This document shows positions 50,490-58,482 of a stretch of 64,000 nucleotides of DNA, piece by piece. The position numbers and the translations under genes are program-made. The first letter of the stretch is position 1. Every line of letters begins with the position of its first letter. The notes under the pieces are model-generated. The model did no database searches and had not been told where the DNA came from. It worked only from the letters and a program-made list of their open reading frames with translations. Source of the stretch: Azonexus sp. (GTDB taxonomy: Bacteria > Pseudomonadota > Gammaproteobacteria > Burkholderiales > Rhodocyclaceae); assembly GCA_017983615.1 (NCBI GenBank), contig JAGOBB010000007.1, positions 1 through 64,000 on the forward strand, given 5' to 3'.

Positions 50490-51219
50490 CGTGCTGGTGC
50501 CGGACTGGCCGGCGCCGGCCAACGTGCGCGCACTGCAGACGCTGCGTTCCGGCGGTTGCAGCCCGTCACCATGGAACAGTTTGAATCTCGGTGATCATGT
50601 TGGCGACTCTCCGGCCAACGTCGCCGCCAACCGGGCCGCGTTGCGCGACCATTTGCCGGCCGAGCCCCTGTGGCTGGTGCAGGTGCACGGCAATGCTACG
50701 GTCGATGCCGAAAAATGGCCAAAATCGAATACGGCCGATGCTTCATATTCCAGGCAGCCAGGGGTGGTTTGCGTTGTGATGACCGCCGACTGCCTGCCGG
50801 TGCTCTTCTGCGACCGGGCTGGGACCGTCGTCGCCGCCGCCCATGCCGGCTGGCGAGGGTTGGTTGGCGGAGTGCTCGAAGCGACGATCGCCAGCATGGC
50901 CGTGCCGGCTGACCAGCTGCTCGCCTGGCTGGGGCCGGCCATCGGTCCGCAATGCTTTGAAGTCGGCGAGGAGGTGCGTGCCGCATTCATCGCCGATGAT
51001 GCCGGGGCGGCCGCCTGTTTTGCACCGAAACTGCCGGGCAAATGGCTGGCCGATATCTACGGATTAGCTCGTCGTCGTCTGCAACGGGCTGGCGTGGCCG
51101 CCATCTACGGCGGTAGTTTTTGCACTGTCAGCGATCCGGATCGCTTCTTCTCCTACCGGCGCGACGGTGTCACCGGTCGCCAGGCTTCGCTGATCTGGCT
51201 GGCGAACCGAAGCGTATAA
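50482..51219 (+). CDS. pgeF: Peptidoglycan editing factor / purine nucleoside phosphorylase PgeF (YfiH, laccase-like fold)
   Basis: A 245-residue protein. Family motifs are VMTADCLPVLFCD near residue 98-110 (Cys ligand), AAHAGWRGLVGGVLE (His ligand) and IGPQCFEVGEEV. Zinc or copper site of the DUF152 family; enzymes degrade purine nucleosides, and PgeF edits muropeptides. It follows rluD, as in most proteobacteria. A dispersed element encodes NATVDAEKWPKSN in the place where the family has a variable loop. Confidence 0.93.
   Translation: MADVLVPDWPAPANVRALQTLRSGGCSPSPWNSLNLGDHVGDSPANVAANRAALRDHLPAEPLWLVQVHGNATVDAEKWPKSNTADASYSRQPGVVCVVMTADCLPVLFCDRAGTVVAAAHAGWRGLVGGVLEATIASMAVPADQLLAWLGPAIGPQCFEVGEEVRAAFIADDAGAAACFAPKLPGKWLADIYGLARRRLQRAGVAAIYGGSFCTVSDPDRFFSYRRDGVTGRQASLIWLANRSV
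50690..50729 (+). repeat. GCTACGGTCG element inside pgeF
   Basis: GCAATGCTACGGTCG at 50690-50704, then ATGCCG, AAAAA, TGGCC and AAAATCG. The flanks TCGAT and ATCGA add a small inverted repeat. Confidence 0.85.
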
Positions 51220-51247
51220 TCCGCGGCTTTTCATCGAAGCGAATGCC

Positions 51248-52015
51248 GTGAGCACTCTTTCCTGGATCATCGCCGTATCGCTCGCCGGTGGCGCGCTCAG
51301 CGTCCTCGCCGCTGCCGCCCTGAGCATTTCTGTCGGCACTCATCGTGTCAATATGTTGATTTCCTACGCAATTGGCGCGCTGCTCGGTGCGGCCTTCCTG
51401 GAAATCCTCCCGCACGCGCTGGAACATGGCGATCCGCATCGCATGGCAGCAACCGTCCTGTTCGGCATCATGGTCTTCTTCGTTCTGGAAAAACTGGTCC
51501 TTTGGCGGCACTGCCACCACGATCACTGCGAGGCGCACGACGCCCATGCCCCGGCCCACGATCACGGACGTTCCGGCCTGCTGATCCTGGTCGGCGATAC
51601 CTTCCACAATTTCGTCGACGGCATCCTGATTGCTGCTGCCTTCCTCGAAAATACCGAGCTCGGCATCGTCACGGCGCTGGCCATCATCGCCCACGAAATT
51701 CCGCAGGAGGTCGGTGATTATTTGATCCTGCTCCACTCCGGCTACAGCAAGCTGCGGGCGCTGGCCTTCAACCTCCTGTCCAGCCTGGCGACGCTGGTCG
51801 GCGCGATGCTGGCCTATTTCGCCCTCTCAGAACTGACGGGATGGATTCCATCGCTGCTCGGCCTGGCTGCCGCAAGCATGATCTATGTCGCCGTTGCCGA
51901 CCTGATTCCCGGACTGCACAAGCGCACGGAGTTGAAGGCGACCGTCCAGCAGGTGCTATTGATCTGCGCCGGCATCGCCTCGATCGCCATCGTCCGGGCG
52001 CTGGTTGGCGAGTGA
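51248..52015 (+). CDS. ZIP-family divalent metal transporter
   Basis: A 255-residue membrane protein with eight probable helices and a GTG start. A histidine-rich loop (HCHHDHCEAHDAHAP near residue 90) precedes the ZIP signature helix IV GDTFHNFVDGILIAAAFL and helix V AIIAHEIPQEVGDYLILLHSG. It brings zinc or another divalent metal into the cytoplasm. Its end overlaps a small minus-strand gene by 60 bp. Confidence 0.92.
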   Translation: MSTLSWIIAVSLAGGALSVLAAAALSISVGTHRVNMLISYAIGALLGAAFLEILPHALEHGDPHRMAATVLFGIMVFFVLEKLVLWRHCHHDHCEAHDAHAPAHDHGRSGLLILVGDTFHNFVDGILIAAAFLENTELGIVTALAIIAHEIPQEVGDYLILLHSGYSKLRALAFNLLSSLATLVGAMLAYFALSELTGWIPSLLGLAAASMIYVAVADLIPGLHKRTELKATVQQVLLICAGIASIAIVRALVGE

Positions 52016-52186
52016 TTCGCGATGCGCCCGGCGTTGTCGCCGGGCCTTGCTGCCGCCGAGCCATAGCAGCAGCGAGCAGGGCAGTAGGCCGTAGAAAAGA
52101 AATGAAACGATGCCGGCGACAATGCCGGGTTCGTTGACGGCGACCAGCAAGGTCACGTAGAGCCAGCCGATTGCGATGATGTACAT
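51956..52186 (-). CDS. Small membrane protein overlapping the ZIP gene
   Basis: A 76-residue protein with two hydrophobic helices (MYIIAIGWLYVTLLVAV and IVAGIVSFLFYGLLPCSLLLWLGG) and a basic, arginine-rich tail. The start ATG 52186 has a clear AGGA site 8 bases upstream, and the hydrophobic pattern is not a by-product of the opposite strand in its first 50 codons. The C-terminal 20 codons overlap the ZIP 3' end and are less convincing. Confidence 0.6.
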   Translation of the reverse strand: MYIIAIGWLYVTLLVAVNEPGIVAGIVSFLFYGLLPCSLLLWLGGSKARRQRRAHRESLANQRPDDGDRGDAGADQ

Positions 52187-52213
52187 GTGCGGGTCCTGTA
52201 GAGCGCCCTAATT

Positions 52214-52234
52214 ATGCATGCAAATGCATTGACA
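52214..52234 (+). promoter_or_regulatory. Inverted repeat and TTGACA upstream of phaC
   Basis: ATGCAT-GCAA-ATGCAT at 52214-52229 is a perfect inverted repeat, and TTGACA at 52229-52234 could be a -35 box. TGCA-rich palindromes are what PhaR regulators bind, and phaR is encoded downstream. If TTGACA is used, the start of PhaC would be the ATG at 52300 rather than 52249. Confidence 0.4.
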
Positions 52235-52248
52235 GCGCCGAAGCGGGT

Positions 52249-54030
52249 ATGGAGAATCCAAAGGCTCAAACCCCCACAACAACAGATACGAGTTTTCCCA
52301 TGGCGCAGGGATCGCACAATAACGATGCATTCATGGGTTCGGCCGCGCAGTTCATGCAGGCCGGCCAGAACATGATGCAGCAGTTCATGGATTATCTCGG
52401 CAAGGCCGGTGGTTCGACCCCGGCAGCGCCTCTTCCCCCTGCCGATCCGCAAGCGCTGACGGCGTTGCAGAAGCAGTTCATGGATCAGCAGATGTCCTTG
52501 TGGCAGGCTATGCTGGTCAAACAACAAGGCCAGGAGCCGGCTTTCAATGTCGCCCCGGAACCCGGAGACCGCCGTTTCTCGGCGCCAGAGTGGAAGGAAA
52601 GCCCGATCTACGACTACGTGCATCAGGCCTATCTGCTCAATACCCAGTATCTGAAGCAGATGATTGAGGTGCTTCCGGCACAGGACGAAAAAGCCAAGGA
52701 ACGCATGCGTTTCCTCGCCCGCCAGATGGCTGATGCCATGGCACCGTCGAATTTCGCTGCGACCAATCCCGAATTCATCAAACTGGCCTTGGAAACCAAG
52801 GGCCAGAGCATCACTGACGGCATCAACAACCTGATCAAGGATTTCGAGAAGGGCCGTATTTCGATGACCGATGAATCGGTGTTCGAGGTCGGCAAGAACA
52901 TCGCCAACACCGAAGGCGCCGTCGTCTACGAAAACGACGTGATGCAACTGATCCAGTATGCGCCGCTCACCGCTAAGGTCGGTACGCGGCCGCTGCTGGT
53001 TGTGCCGCCGTGCATCAACAAGTTCTACATCATGGACCTGCAGCCGGCAAACTCGCTGATCCGCTTCATGGTCGAGCAGGGAAATACTGTTTTCCTCGTT
53101 TCCTGGCGTAATCCGCAGGAAGGGCAGGGGCATCTGGGCTGGGACGACTACCTTGAGAATGGCCCGATCACTGCGCTGCATGTCGTTCAGGAAATCACCA
53201 AGGTCAAGCAGGTCAATGCCCTGGGTTTCTGTGTCGGTGGCACGATCCTGACTTCGTCTCTGGCCGTGCTCAAGGCGCGTGGTGAAAGTCCGGTTGCCTC
53301 GCTTACCCTGCTGACCACGCTACTTGATTTCTCCGATACCGGCGAGATCGGCCTGTTCATTGATGAGAATGGCGTTTCGACCCGCGAAGCGACCATCGGC
53401 AAGGGCGGCCTTCTGCCGGCGCGCGACCTGCAGAACACCTTCTCCTTCCTGCGCGCCAACGATCTGGTCTGGAACTACGTTACCGGCAACTACCTGAAGG
53501 GCCAGAAGCCGCAAGCCTTCGACCTTCTCTACTGGAATTCCGATTCGACCAACCTGCCGGGGCCGTTCGCTTGCTGGTACATGCGCAACATGTATCTGGA
53601 AAATAACCTGCGCGTGCCGGGCAAGCTGGCGATGTGCGGCCAGAAAGTCGATCTCGGCCAGCTCGACATGCCGGTCTACCTGCTGGCGACCCGCGAGGAC
53701 CATATCGTCCCCTGGCAGTCGGCCTACCAGAGCACGCGAATTCTTAGTGGCAAGGTCCGCTTTGTGCTCGGCGCTTCCGGCCACATCGCCGGGGTTATCA
53801 ATCCGGCCAGCAAGAACAAGCGCAGCTACTGGCTCAACGATGATTTGAAAAACGATGCCGAAGGCTGGCTGACCGCAGCCGAAGAAAGGAATGGCAGCTG
53901 GTGGACCGACTGGGCTGCCTGGCTGAAACCGTTGTCAGGAGAACAGCGGGCACCGCGCAAACCGGGGAACGTCAAATACAAGCCGATCGAACCGGCACCC
54001 GGTCGTTACGTCAAGGAACGCGCGGTATAA
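52249..54030 (+). CDS. phaC: Class I polyhydroxyalkanoate synthase
   Basis: A 593-residue enzyme that polymerises hydroxyacyl-CoA on granule surfaces. The lipase-like box GFCVGGTI (nucleophile Cys near residue 327), the aspartate in LATREDHIVPW near 485 and the histidine in GASGHIAGVINP near 515 form the catalytic triad. The class I signature region FNVAPEPGDRRFSAPEWKES appears after a glutamine- and methionine-rich N-terminus. An alternative start ATG at 52300 would remove 17 residues. First gene of phaC-phaB-phaB-phaR. Confidence 0.95.
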   Translation: MENPKAQTPTTTDTSFPMAQGSHNNDAFMGSAAQFMQAGQNMMQQFMDYLGKAGGSTPAAPLPPADPQALTALQKQFMDQQMSLWQAMLVKQQGQEPAFNVAPEPGDRRFSAPEWKESPIYDYVHQAYLLNTQYLKQMIEVLPAQDEKAKERMRFLARQMADAMAPSNFAATNPEFIKLALETKGQSITDGINNLIKDFEKGRISMTDESVFEVGKNIANTEGAVVYENDVMQLIQYAPLTAKVGTRPLLVVPPCINKFYIMDLQPANSLIRFMVEQGNTVFLVSWRNPQEGQGHLGWDDYLENGPITALHVVQEITKVKQVNALGFCVGGTILTSSLAVLKARGESPVASLTLLTTLLDFSDTGEIGLFIDENGVSTREATIGKGGLLPARDLQNTFSFLRANDLVWNYVTGNYLKGQKPQAFDLLYWNSDSTNLPGPFACWYMRNMYLENNLRVPGKLAMCGQKVDLGQLDMPVYLLATREDHIVPWQSAYQSTRILSGKVRFVLGASGHIAGVINPASKNKRSYWLNDDLKNDAEGWLTAAEERNGSWWTDWAAWLKPLSGEQRAPRKPGNVKYKPIEPAPGRYVKERAV

Positions 54031-54053
54031 AATTTCTCAGTGAGGGGATCAAG

Positions 54054-54794
54054 ATGTCGCGAGTGGCACTGGTTACAGGGGGAATGGGTGGTCTCGGCGA
54101 GGCAGTCTGCATCAAGCTGGCTGCCTTGGGTTTCCGGGTAGTTACGACGTATTCACCGGGTAACGCCAAGGTGGATCACTGGCTCAACTCGATGCATAAC
54201 CTGGGCTACGGCTTCAAGGCCTACCCGTGCGATGTCACCGATTTCGAGTCGGCCCGCGAGTGTATCGAAACGGTGACCCGTGAGATTGGACCGGTCGACG
54301 TGCTGGTCAATAACGCCGGCATTACCCGCGACATGACCTTCAAGAAAATGACCAAGGCCGACTGGGATGCGGTGATGCACACCAACCTCGATTCTGTCTT
54401 CAACATGACCAAGCAGGTCATGGATGGCATGGTAGAACGCAAGTGGGGCCGGGTTATCAATGTGTCATCGGTCAATGGCCAGAAGGGCGCTTTCGGGCAG
54501 ACCAACTATTCGGCTGCCAAGGCCGGCATGCATGGCTTCACCAAGGCCTTGGCACTGGAAGTGGCCAAGCAGGGCGTCACCGTCAATACCATTTCTCCGG
54601 GGTATATCGGCACCAAGATGGTGACGGCGATCCCGCAGGAAATCCTCGATTCAAAAATTCTTCCGCAGATCCCGGTTAACCGACTGGGTAAGCCGGAAGA
54701 AATCGCTGGCCTCGTTGCCTATCTCGCTTCCGATGAGGCGGCGTTTGTGACAGGGGCCAATATTTCCATCAACGGCGGTCAGCACATGTATTGA
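54054..54794 (+). CDS. phaB: Acetoacetyl-CoA reductase PhaB, copy 1
   Basis: A 246-residue SDR using NADPH to make 3-hydroxybutyryl-CoA. The cofactor motif is TGGMGGLGEAV near residue 8, followed by VNNAGITRD and the catalytic S-Y-K in VSSVNGQKGAFGQTNYSAAK. Identical in layout to copy 2 downstream; many positions agree. It lacks nothing essential, so both copies may be active with different cofactor or chain-length preference. Confidence 0.93.
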   Translation: MSRVALVTGGMGGLGEAVCIKLAALGFRVVTTYSPGNAKVDHWLNSMHNLGYGFKAYPCDVTDFESARECIETVTREIGPVDVLVNNAGITRDMTFKKMTKADWDAVMHTNLDSVFNMTKQVMDGMVERKWGRVINVSSVNGQKGAFGQTNYSAAKAGMHGFTKALALEVAKQGVTVNTISPGYIGTKMVTAIPQEILDSKILPQIPVNRLGKPEEIAGLVAYLASDEAAFVTGANISINGGQHMY

Positions 54795-54843
54795 CTGGCG
54801 TTTTTTACCCCGCTGTATATATCAACAACAGGAAGGAATATTT

Positions 54844-55587
54844 ATGACGCAACGTGTTGCTCTCGTTACCGGTGCCATGGGTGGTCTTGGAACCGCAATC
54901 TGCCAGGAACTGGCCAAGGCCGGCCACAAGGTCGTCGCTTCTTATCATCCGCAATTTGACAACAAGGATGCCTGGCTGGCCGAAATGTCTGCCGCCGGTT
55001 TCAATGACTTCGTCTGTGTCGCCGGCGATGTGTCCTCGCTGGAAGACTGCCAGAAGATGGTTGCCGAAGCTGAAGCCGCTTGCGGCCAGGTCGATATCCT
55101 GGTGAACAACGCCGGCATTACCCGCGACCGCATGTTCGCCAAGATGGAACGTGATGGCTGGGATGCCGTGATCGCCACCAACCTGACCTCGCTGTTCAAC
55201 ATGACCAAGCAAGTCTCCGCCAAGATGGCTGAGCGTGGCTTTGGCCGTATCATCAACATCTCCTCGGTCAATGGCGTCAAGGGTCAGGCTGGCCAGACCA
55301 ACTACTCCGCCGCCAAGGCTGGCGTGATCGGCTTCACCAAGGCACTGGCTGCCGAACTGGCCGCCAAGGGCGTGACCGTCAACGCCATCGCCCCGGGCTA
55401 CATCGCCACCAAGATGGTCATGGCCATCAAGCCTGAAGTTCTGCAGACCATCATCGACTCCGTGCCGATGAAGCGTCTGGGCAAACCGGAAGAAATGGGC
55501 GCTGCCTGCGTCTATCTGTCTTCCGAAGGCGCTGGCTTCATGACCGGTGCCACGCTGAACATCAACGGTGGCCTGTACTACCAGTAA
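54844..55587 (+). CDS. phaB: Acetoacetyl-CoA reductase PhaB, copy 2
   Basis: A 247-residue SDR with TGAMGGLGTAI, VNNAGITRDRMFAKM and ISSVNGVKGQAGQTNYSAAK, ending INGGLYYQ. Tandem paralogue of 54054-54794. It has a strong ribosome site (GGAAGGAATATTT) and codon use typical of highly expressed genes, more so than copy 1. Followed by a terminator. Confidence 0.93.
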   Translation: MTQRVALVTGAMGGLGTAICQELAKAGHKVVASYHPQFDNKDAWLAEMSAAGFNDFVCVAGDVSSLEDCQKMVAEAEAACGQVDILVNNAGITRDRMFAKMERDGWDAVIATNLTSLFNMTKQVSAKMAERGFGRIINISSVNGVKGQAGQTNYSAAKAGVIGFTKALAAELAAKGVTVNAIAPGYIATKMVMAIKPEVLQTIIDSVPMKRLGKPEEMGAACVYLSSEGAGFMTGATLNINGGLYYQ

Positions 55588-55610
55588 GCAAACGTTTGTA
55601 TGTTGTTCAG

Positions 55611-55635
55611 TGCAAAAAATATTGAACTTTTTGCA
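55611..55635 (+). promoter_or_regulatory. TGCA inverted repeat after phaB2
   Basis: TGCAAAAA at 55611-55618 and TTTTTGCA at 55628-55635, followed by TTGCAGCA. Resembles TGC-rich PhaR binding sites and lies between phaB and phaR; alternatively it is part of a terminator. Confidence 0.35.
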
Positions 55636-55647
55636 TTGCAGCACGAA

Positions 55648-55674
55648 ATGGGCGCCTCAGGGCGCCCATTTTTT
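55648..55674 (+). terminator. Rho-independent terminator after phaB2
   Basis: ATGGGCGCC-TCAG-GGCGCCCAT at 55648-55669 followed by TTTTTT. Confidence 0.92.
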
Positions 55675-55678
55675 GCGC

Positions 55679-55700
55679 TATAATGTTGCACTGCACTAAA
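55679..55700 (+). promoter_or_regulatory. phaR promoter -10 with PhaR-like operator
   Basis: TATAAT at 55679-55684 right after the terminator, then TTGCACTGCA at 55686-55695. No good -35 is visible. The operator position just downstream of the -10 would allow PhaR to repress its own gene. Confidence 0.45.
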
Positions 55701-55720
55701 ACTGTATTGAGGATCGCTGC

Positions 55721-56278
55721 ATGTCGGAACCGGTACGCCTGATCAAGAAATACCCCAACCGTCGTCTTTACGATACGAAGACGAGTGCGTACATCACCCT
55801 CGGCGATGTCAAGGATTTGGTGCTGAAGTTCGAGGAATTCAAGGTCCTCGACGCCAAGACCGGCGATGACCTGACGCGCAGCATCCTGCTCCAGATCATC
55901 CTCGAAGAGGAAACCGGCGGCATGCCGATGTTCTCCAGCGAGCTACTTTCCGGTTTCATCCGTTTCTACGGCAGCACCATGCAGGGTATGCTCGGCAAGT
56001 ACCTGGAAAACAACATGCGTACCTTTGTCGATTTCCAGGGCAAGCTGCAGGAGCAGTCGCGCACCATGTACGGTGCCAACAGCGGCGAGAACGCCCACAT
56101 GCAGGCGGATTTCTGGAACCAGTTCCTGAACCTGCAGCAGCCGGCCATGCAGAGCATGATGACGGCCTACATGGACCAGTCGAAGAAGATGTTCCAGTCG
56201 ATGCAGGGCCAGATGCAGACCCAGACGCGGACCATGTTCACCGGTTTTCAGTACAACCCGGAAAAGACCGACAAGTAA
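55721..56278 (+). CDS. phaR: PhaR, PHA synthesis repressor
   Basis: A 185-residue protein. The N-terminal PHB/PHA accumulation DNA-binding domain is IKKYPNRRLYDTKTSAYITL near residue 8-27. A PHB_acc repeat follows (GDDLTRSILLQIILEEETGG), then a glutamine- and methionine-rich C-terminus (MDQSKKMFQSMQGQMQTQ) that binds polymer granules. It represses phasin and its own gene when no PHB is present. Confidence 0.95.
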   Translation: MSEPVRLIKKYPNRRLYDTKTSAYITLGDVKDLVLKFEEFKVLDAKTGDDLTRSILLQIILEEETGGMPMFSSELLSGFIRFYGSTMQGMLGKYLENNMRTFVDFQGKLQEQSRTMYGANSGENAHMQADFWNQFLNLQQPAMQSMMTAYMDQSKKMFQSMQGQMQTQTRTMFTGFQYNPEKTDK

Positions 56279-56293
56279 GTTTACGGGCCGCGA

Positions 56294-57124
56294 TCAGGCG
56301 GCCTGGTTTATCGGCATTCCCAGCGACTTTATCCAGTCGCGTTGTGCTTCGCGGCGGCGCTTGTCGCTCAGCCGCTCGATGATCTTCTCCCGTACTTCGG
56401 CAAACGGCAGCAGACCACTCGGTAGTATTTCGTCACAGCGCAGGATGTGGAGGCCGATCGGCGATTCGAGCACGCCGCTGATCTCGCCTTCGCTCAAAGC
56501 AAAGGCTGCTGGTTCCAGCTCAACGTAGAGTTGCTGGCGCTTGACGACCCCAAGCTTGCCGCCTTCCATGGCGGTTGGGCACTGCGAATGACGCAGCGCA
56601 GCCTGGCCGAAATTTTCGCCATTTTTCAGGCTCGACCGTAGCATTTCCAGCGTGGCGCTCGCCTTGGTCTTCTCCTGGGTATTGCCAAAGGTGATCAGGA
56701 TGTGGCGCAGGCGGCGTGCCTCTGGCCGGTCGAAAGCTTCCGGGTGCAGGCGGTAGTAGATCTCGGCATCGACGGCGCTGACCGGCGGAGTGGTCGAGGC
56801 GATCTTTTCGAGTACCGATTCGACGCGCAGGTCGCGCTCGACTGATTTTTCCAGCTCATCCCGGTCGAGACCGATACGCGCCATGTCCTGGGCGAACTCG
56901 TCGTCAGATGGGTAGCGCTTGCGGATTTCGGCGAGCCGGTTCCGCAGCGTTGCAGCGGGAACAACGACATTGGCCGCATCTGCGCTGGCCAGGATGCGTT
57001 GCTCGATGCCGTCCTGCTTGCTGGCGATTTCGTCGAGGCGGCCGCGCTCCGGTTCGCTCAGCGTTTCCGGAGCCTTCTTGAACAGCTCCCAGGACAGTTT
57101 CAGTTCGAGGTAAGCGTGCTGCAT
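56294..57124 (-). CDS. nifM: NifM, peptidyl-prolyl isomerase for nitrogenase Fe protein
   Basis: A 276-residue protein. The N-terminal helical part (LKLSWELFKKAPETLS) matches NifM. The parvulin domain runs from about residue 135 to 235 (RRLRHILITFGNTQEKTKA, CPTAMEGGKLGVVKR, FALSEGEISGVLESPIGLHIL). NifM is needed to fold NifH. Last gene of the nifV-cysE-orf-nifW-nifZ-nifM operon. It carries a dispersed element in the parvulin domain. Confidence 0.9.
   Translation of the reverse strand: MQHAYLELKLSWELFKKAPETLSEPERGRLDEIASKQDGIEQRILASADAANVVVPAATLRNRLAEIRKRYPSDDEFAQDMARIGLDRDELEKSVERDLRVESVLEKIASTTPPVSAVDAEIYYRLHPEAFDRPEARRLRHILITFGNTQEKTKASATLEMLRSSLKNGENFGQAALRHSQCPTAMEGGKLGVVKRQQLYVELEPAAFALSEGEISGVLESPIGLHILRCDEILPSGLLPFAEVREKIIERLSDKRRREAQRDWIKSLGMPINQAA
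56609..56648 (-). repeat. GCTACGGTCG element inside nifM
   Basis: On the minus strand GGAAATGCTACGGTCG, then AGCCTG, AAAAA, TGGCG and AAAATTTC. Translated in nifM as EMLRSSLKNGENF. Confidence 0.8.
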
Positions 57125-57128
57125 GATG

Positions 57129-57590
57129 TCATTCCCTGGTTTCGGTCGCGCTGGCCAGGATACCTTCCGGAATCTGCAGGACGCGCCCCGGCAGGCTGTC
57201 GAAATGGATGTGGTAGGCGACGCCACCGGGTGCATCGCGTATCACCTTGATCACCTCCCCGACGGCACCCATTTCGATCAGCACTTCGCCGCCAACCGAG
57301 AGGCCCTTGACCGCCACGACCTTTTCCCGGAACTCGAATTTCGATGGCGTCCATGGATCGTCGGCGCCGATCAATTCCTCTTCGCGGCACCCGACAATCT
57401 TGCCTTCTTCGAGGAAGTTTACCGAGTAGATGATCTGGTCCTGCAGGAAGGTGCCGACATCAACGACGTAGCCGATGCTGCCGCGGCGGACCAGCGGTGC
57501 ACCAGGATCGAGGCCAGGGTAGGTGCCGTCGTTGCGGACGTTGCGGGTGAGACGCACGGCCTCACCGTACTCCCACTGAGCGTTCATCAT
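57129..57590 (-). CDS. nifZ: NifZ
   Basis: A 153-residue protein with the NifZ repeats WEYGEAVRLTRNVRNDGTYPG and PLVRRGSIGYVVDVGTFLQDQIIYSVNF. NifZ helps form the second P-cluster of the MoFe protein. ATG 57590 overlaps the nifW stop (a second ATG follows at 57587). Confidence 0.92.
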   Translation of the reverse strand: MMNAQWEYGEAVRLTRNVRNDGTYPGLDPGAPLVRRGSIGYVVDVGTFLQDQIIYSVNFLEEGKIVGCREEELIGADDPWTPSKFEFREKVVAVKGLSVGGEVLIEMGAVGEVIKVIRDAPGGVAYHIHFDSLPGRVLQIPEGILASATETRE

Positions 57591-57928
57591 TCGCGGAATA
57601 CCTTGTCGAGGGAAACGAAGGAACTGAACCCGCCTTCCGGCTTGGCCTGGTTCTGGAAGACCGCGAAGACCTTCTCGGTGATCGAATTGGAGACCACGAA
57701 ATCCTGATAGGCGCGTTCCAGCCACAGACGGTAGATGCCGCGCTGCTGGGCTTCCTCGGGCGGCAGGTTGGGCGCCTGCCGGGTCAGATAGTCGTGGAAG
57801 CGCTGCAGGATGTGCAGGCGGTTCACATGAACGACGGACGGGTCGTAGGGAACCTCGAAATAGTCCAGGAAATCTTCGGCCGAGACCAGGTCTTCCATGG
57901 CTTCGGCAAGGCTAAGAGTGTCTTCCAT
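57587..57928 (-). CDS. nifW: NifW, nitrogenase stabilising protein
   Basis: A 113-residue protein with MEDLVSAEDFLDYFEVPYDP and HVNRLHILQRFHDYL, the NifW signature. It protects the MoFe protein. The start ATG 57928 follows GGAGG; an upstream in-frame ATG at 57952 is less likely. Confidence 0.92.
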   Translation of the reverse strand: MEDTLSLAEAMEDLVSAEDFLDYFEVPYDPSVVHVNRLHILQRFHDYLTRQAPNLPPEEAQQRGIYRLWLERAYQDFVVSNSITEKVFAVFQNQAKPEGGFSSFVSLDKVFRE

Positions 57929-57938
57929 GATGGCCTCC

Positions 57939-58481
57939 TCAGGCTGCGACAAGGGTTAGTGACGGGTTTTCGGCAGGCGTCGCGTCTTCGCTCTGGAATT
58001 CATCGACGACTTCAAGCAGTTTGGCGGCGCCGAGATGGTCTCGGCTGTCCAGCGCGGCCAGCTTGCTCAGACGGTCGCGCGATTCGGCGATGCGGCCGAG
58101 ACGGAGCAGAACGACGCTTTCGGCCTTCAGCGCCAGCAGGTAGAAGCGCAGCAAGCCGAATGAAGTGGCCGCGGCAGAACCGAGCTGGGCTTCGTCGATC
58201 TGCCGCCAGTCTGCCGGGATGCCGAGGTGGCGGGCCGAGACGCGCTTGGCGTGGTCGGCGACGATCAGCACGTCTTCAAGCCGGTGCTGGTAGAAATAGT
58301 AGCGGTAGAGGCTGACCAGCACGGTCAGATGCTCAGGGGCCAGCAGATGGGCGCGGAGCAGGGCCAGTTCGGCGGTCGGGTTGCCGTAATCCTCGGCCGC
58401 CTGGGCGATCAGGCGTTCGGCCTCGGCGGGCAGGGCATCCTCGAAGTAGAGCTTACAGTCGGAGAAGTCGAGCAGGTCCAT
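57939..58481 (-). CDS. TPR-like protein of the nif operon, unknown
   Basis: A 180-residue helical protein. The run LLRAHLLAPEHLTVLVSLYRYYFYQHRLEDVL resembles one or two TPR helices (written here as FYQHRLEDVLIVADHAKR). Position between cysE and nifW is shared with several Azotobacter-like nif clusters where an unnamed ORF stands. No catalytic motif. It is probably a nitrogenase assembly scaffold, though its function is unproven. Confidence 0.65.
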   Translation of the reverse strand: MDLLDFSDCKLYFEDALPAEAERLIAQAAEDYGNPTAELALLRAHLLAPEHLTVLVSLYRYYFYQHRLEDVLIVADHAKRVSARHLGIPADWRQIDEAQLGSAAATSFGLLRFYLLALKAESVVLLRLGRIAESRDRLSKLAALDSRDHLGAAKLLEVVDEFQSEDATPAENPSLTLVAA

Positions 58482-58482
58482 G

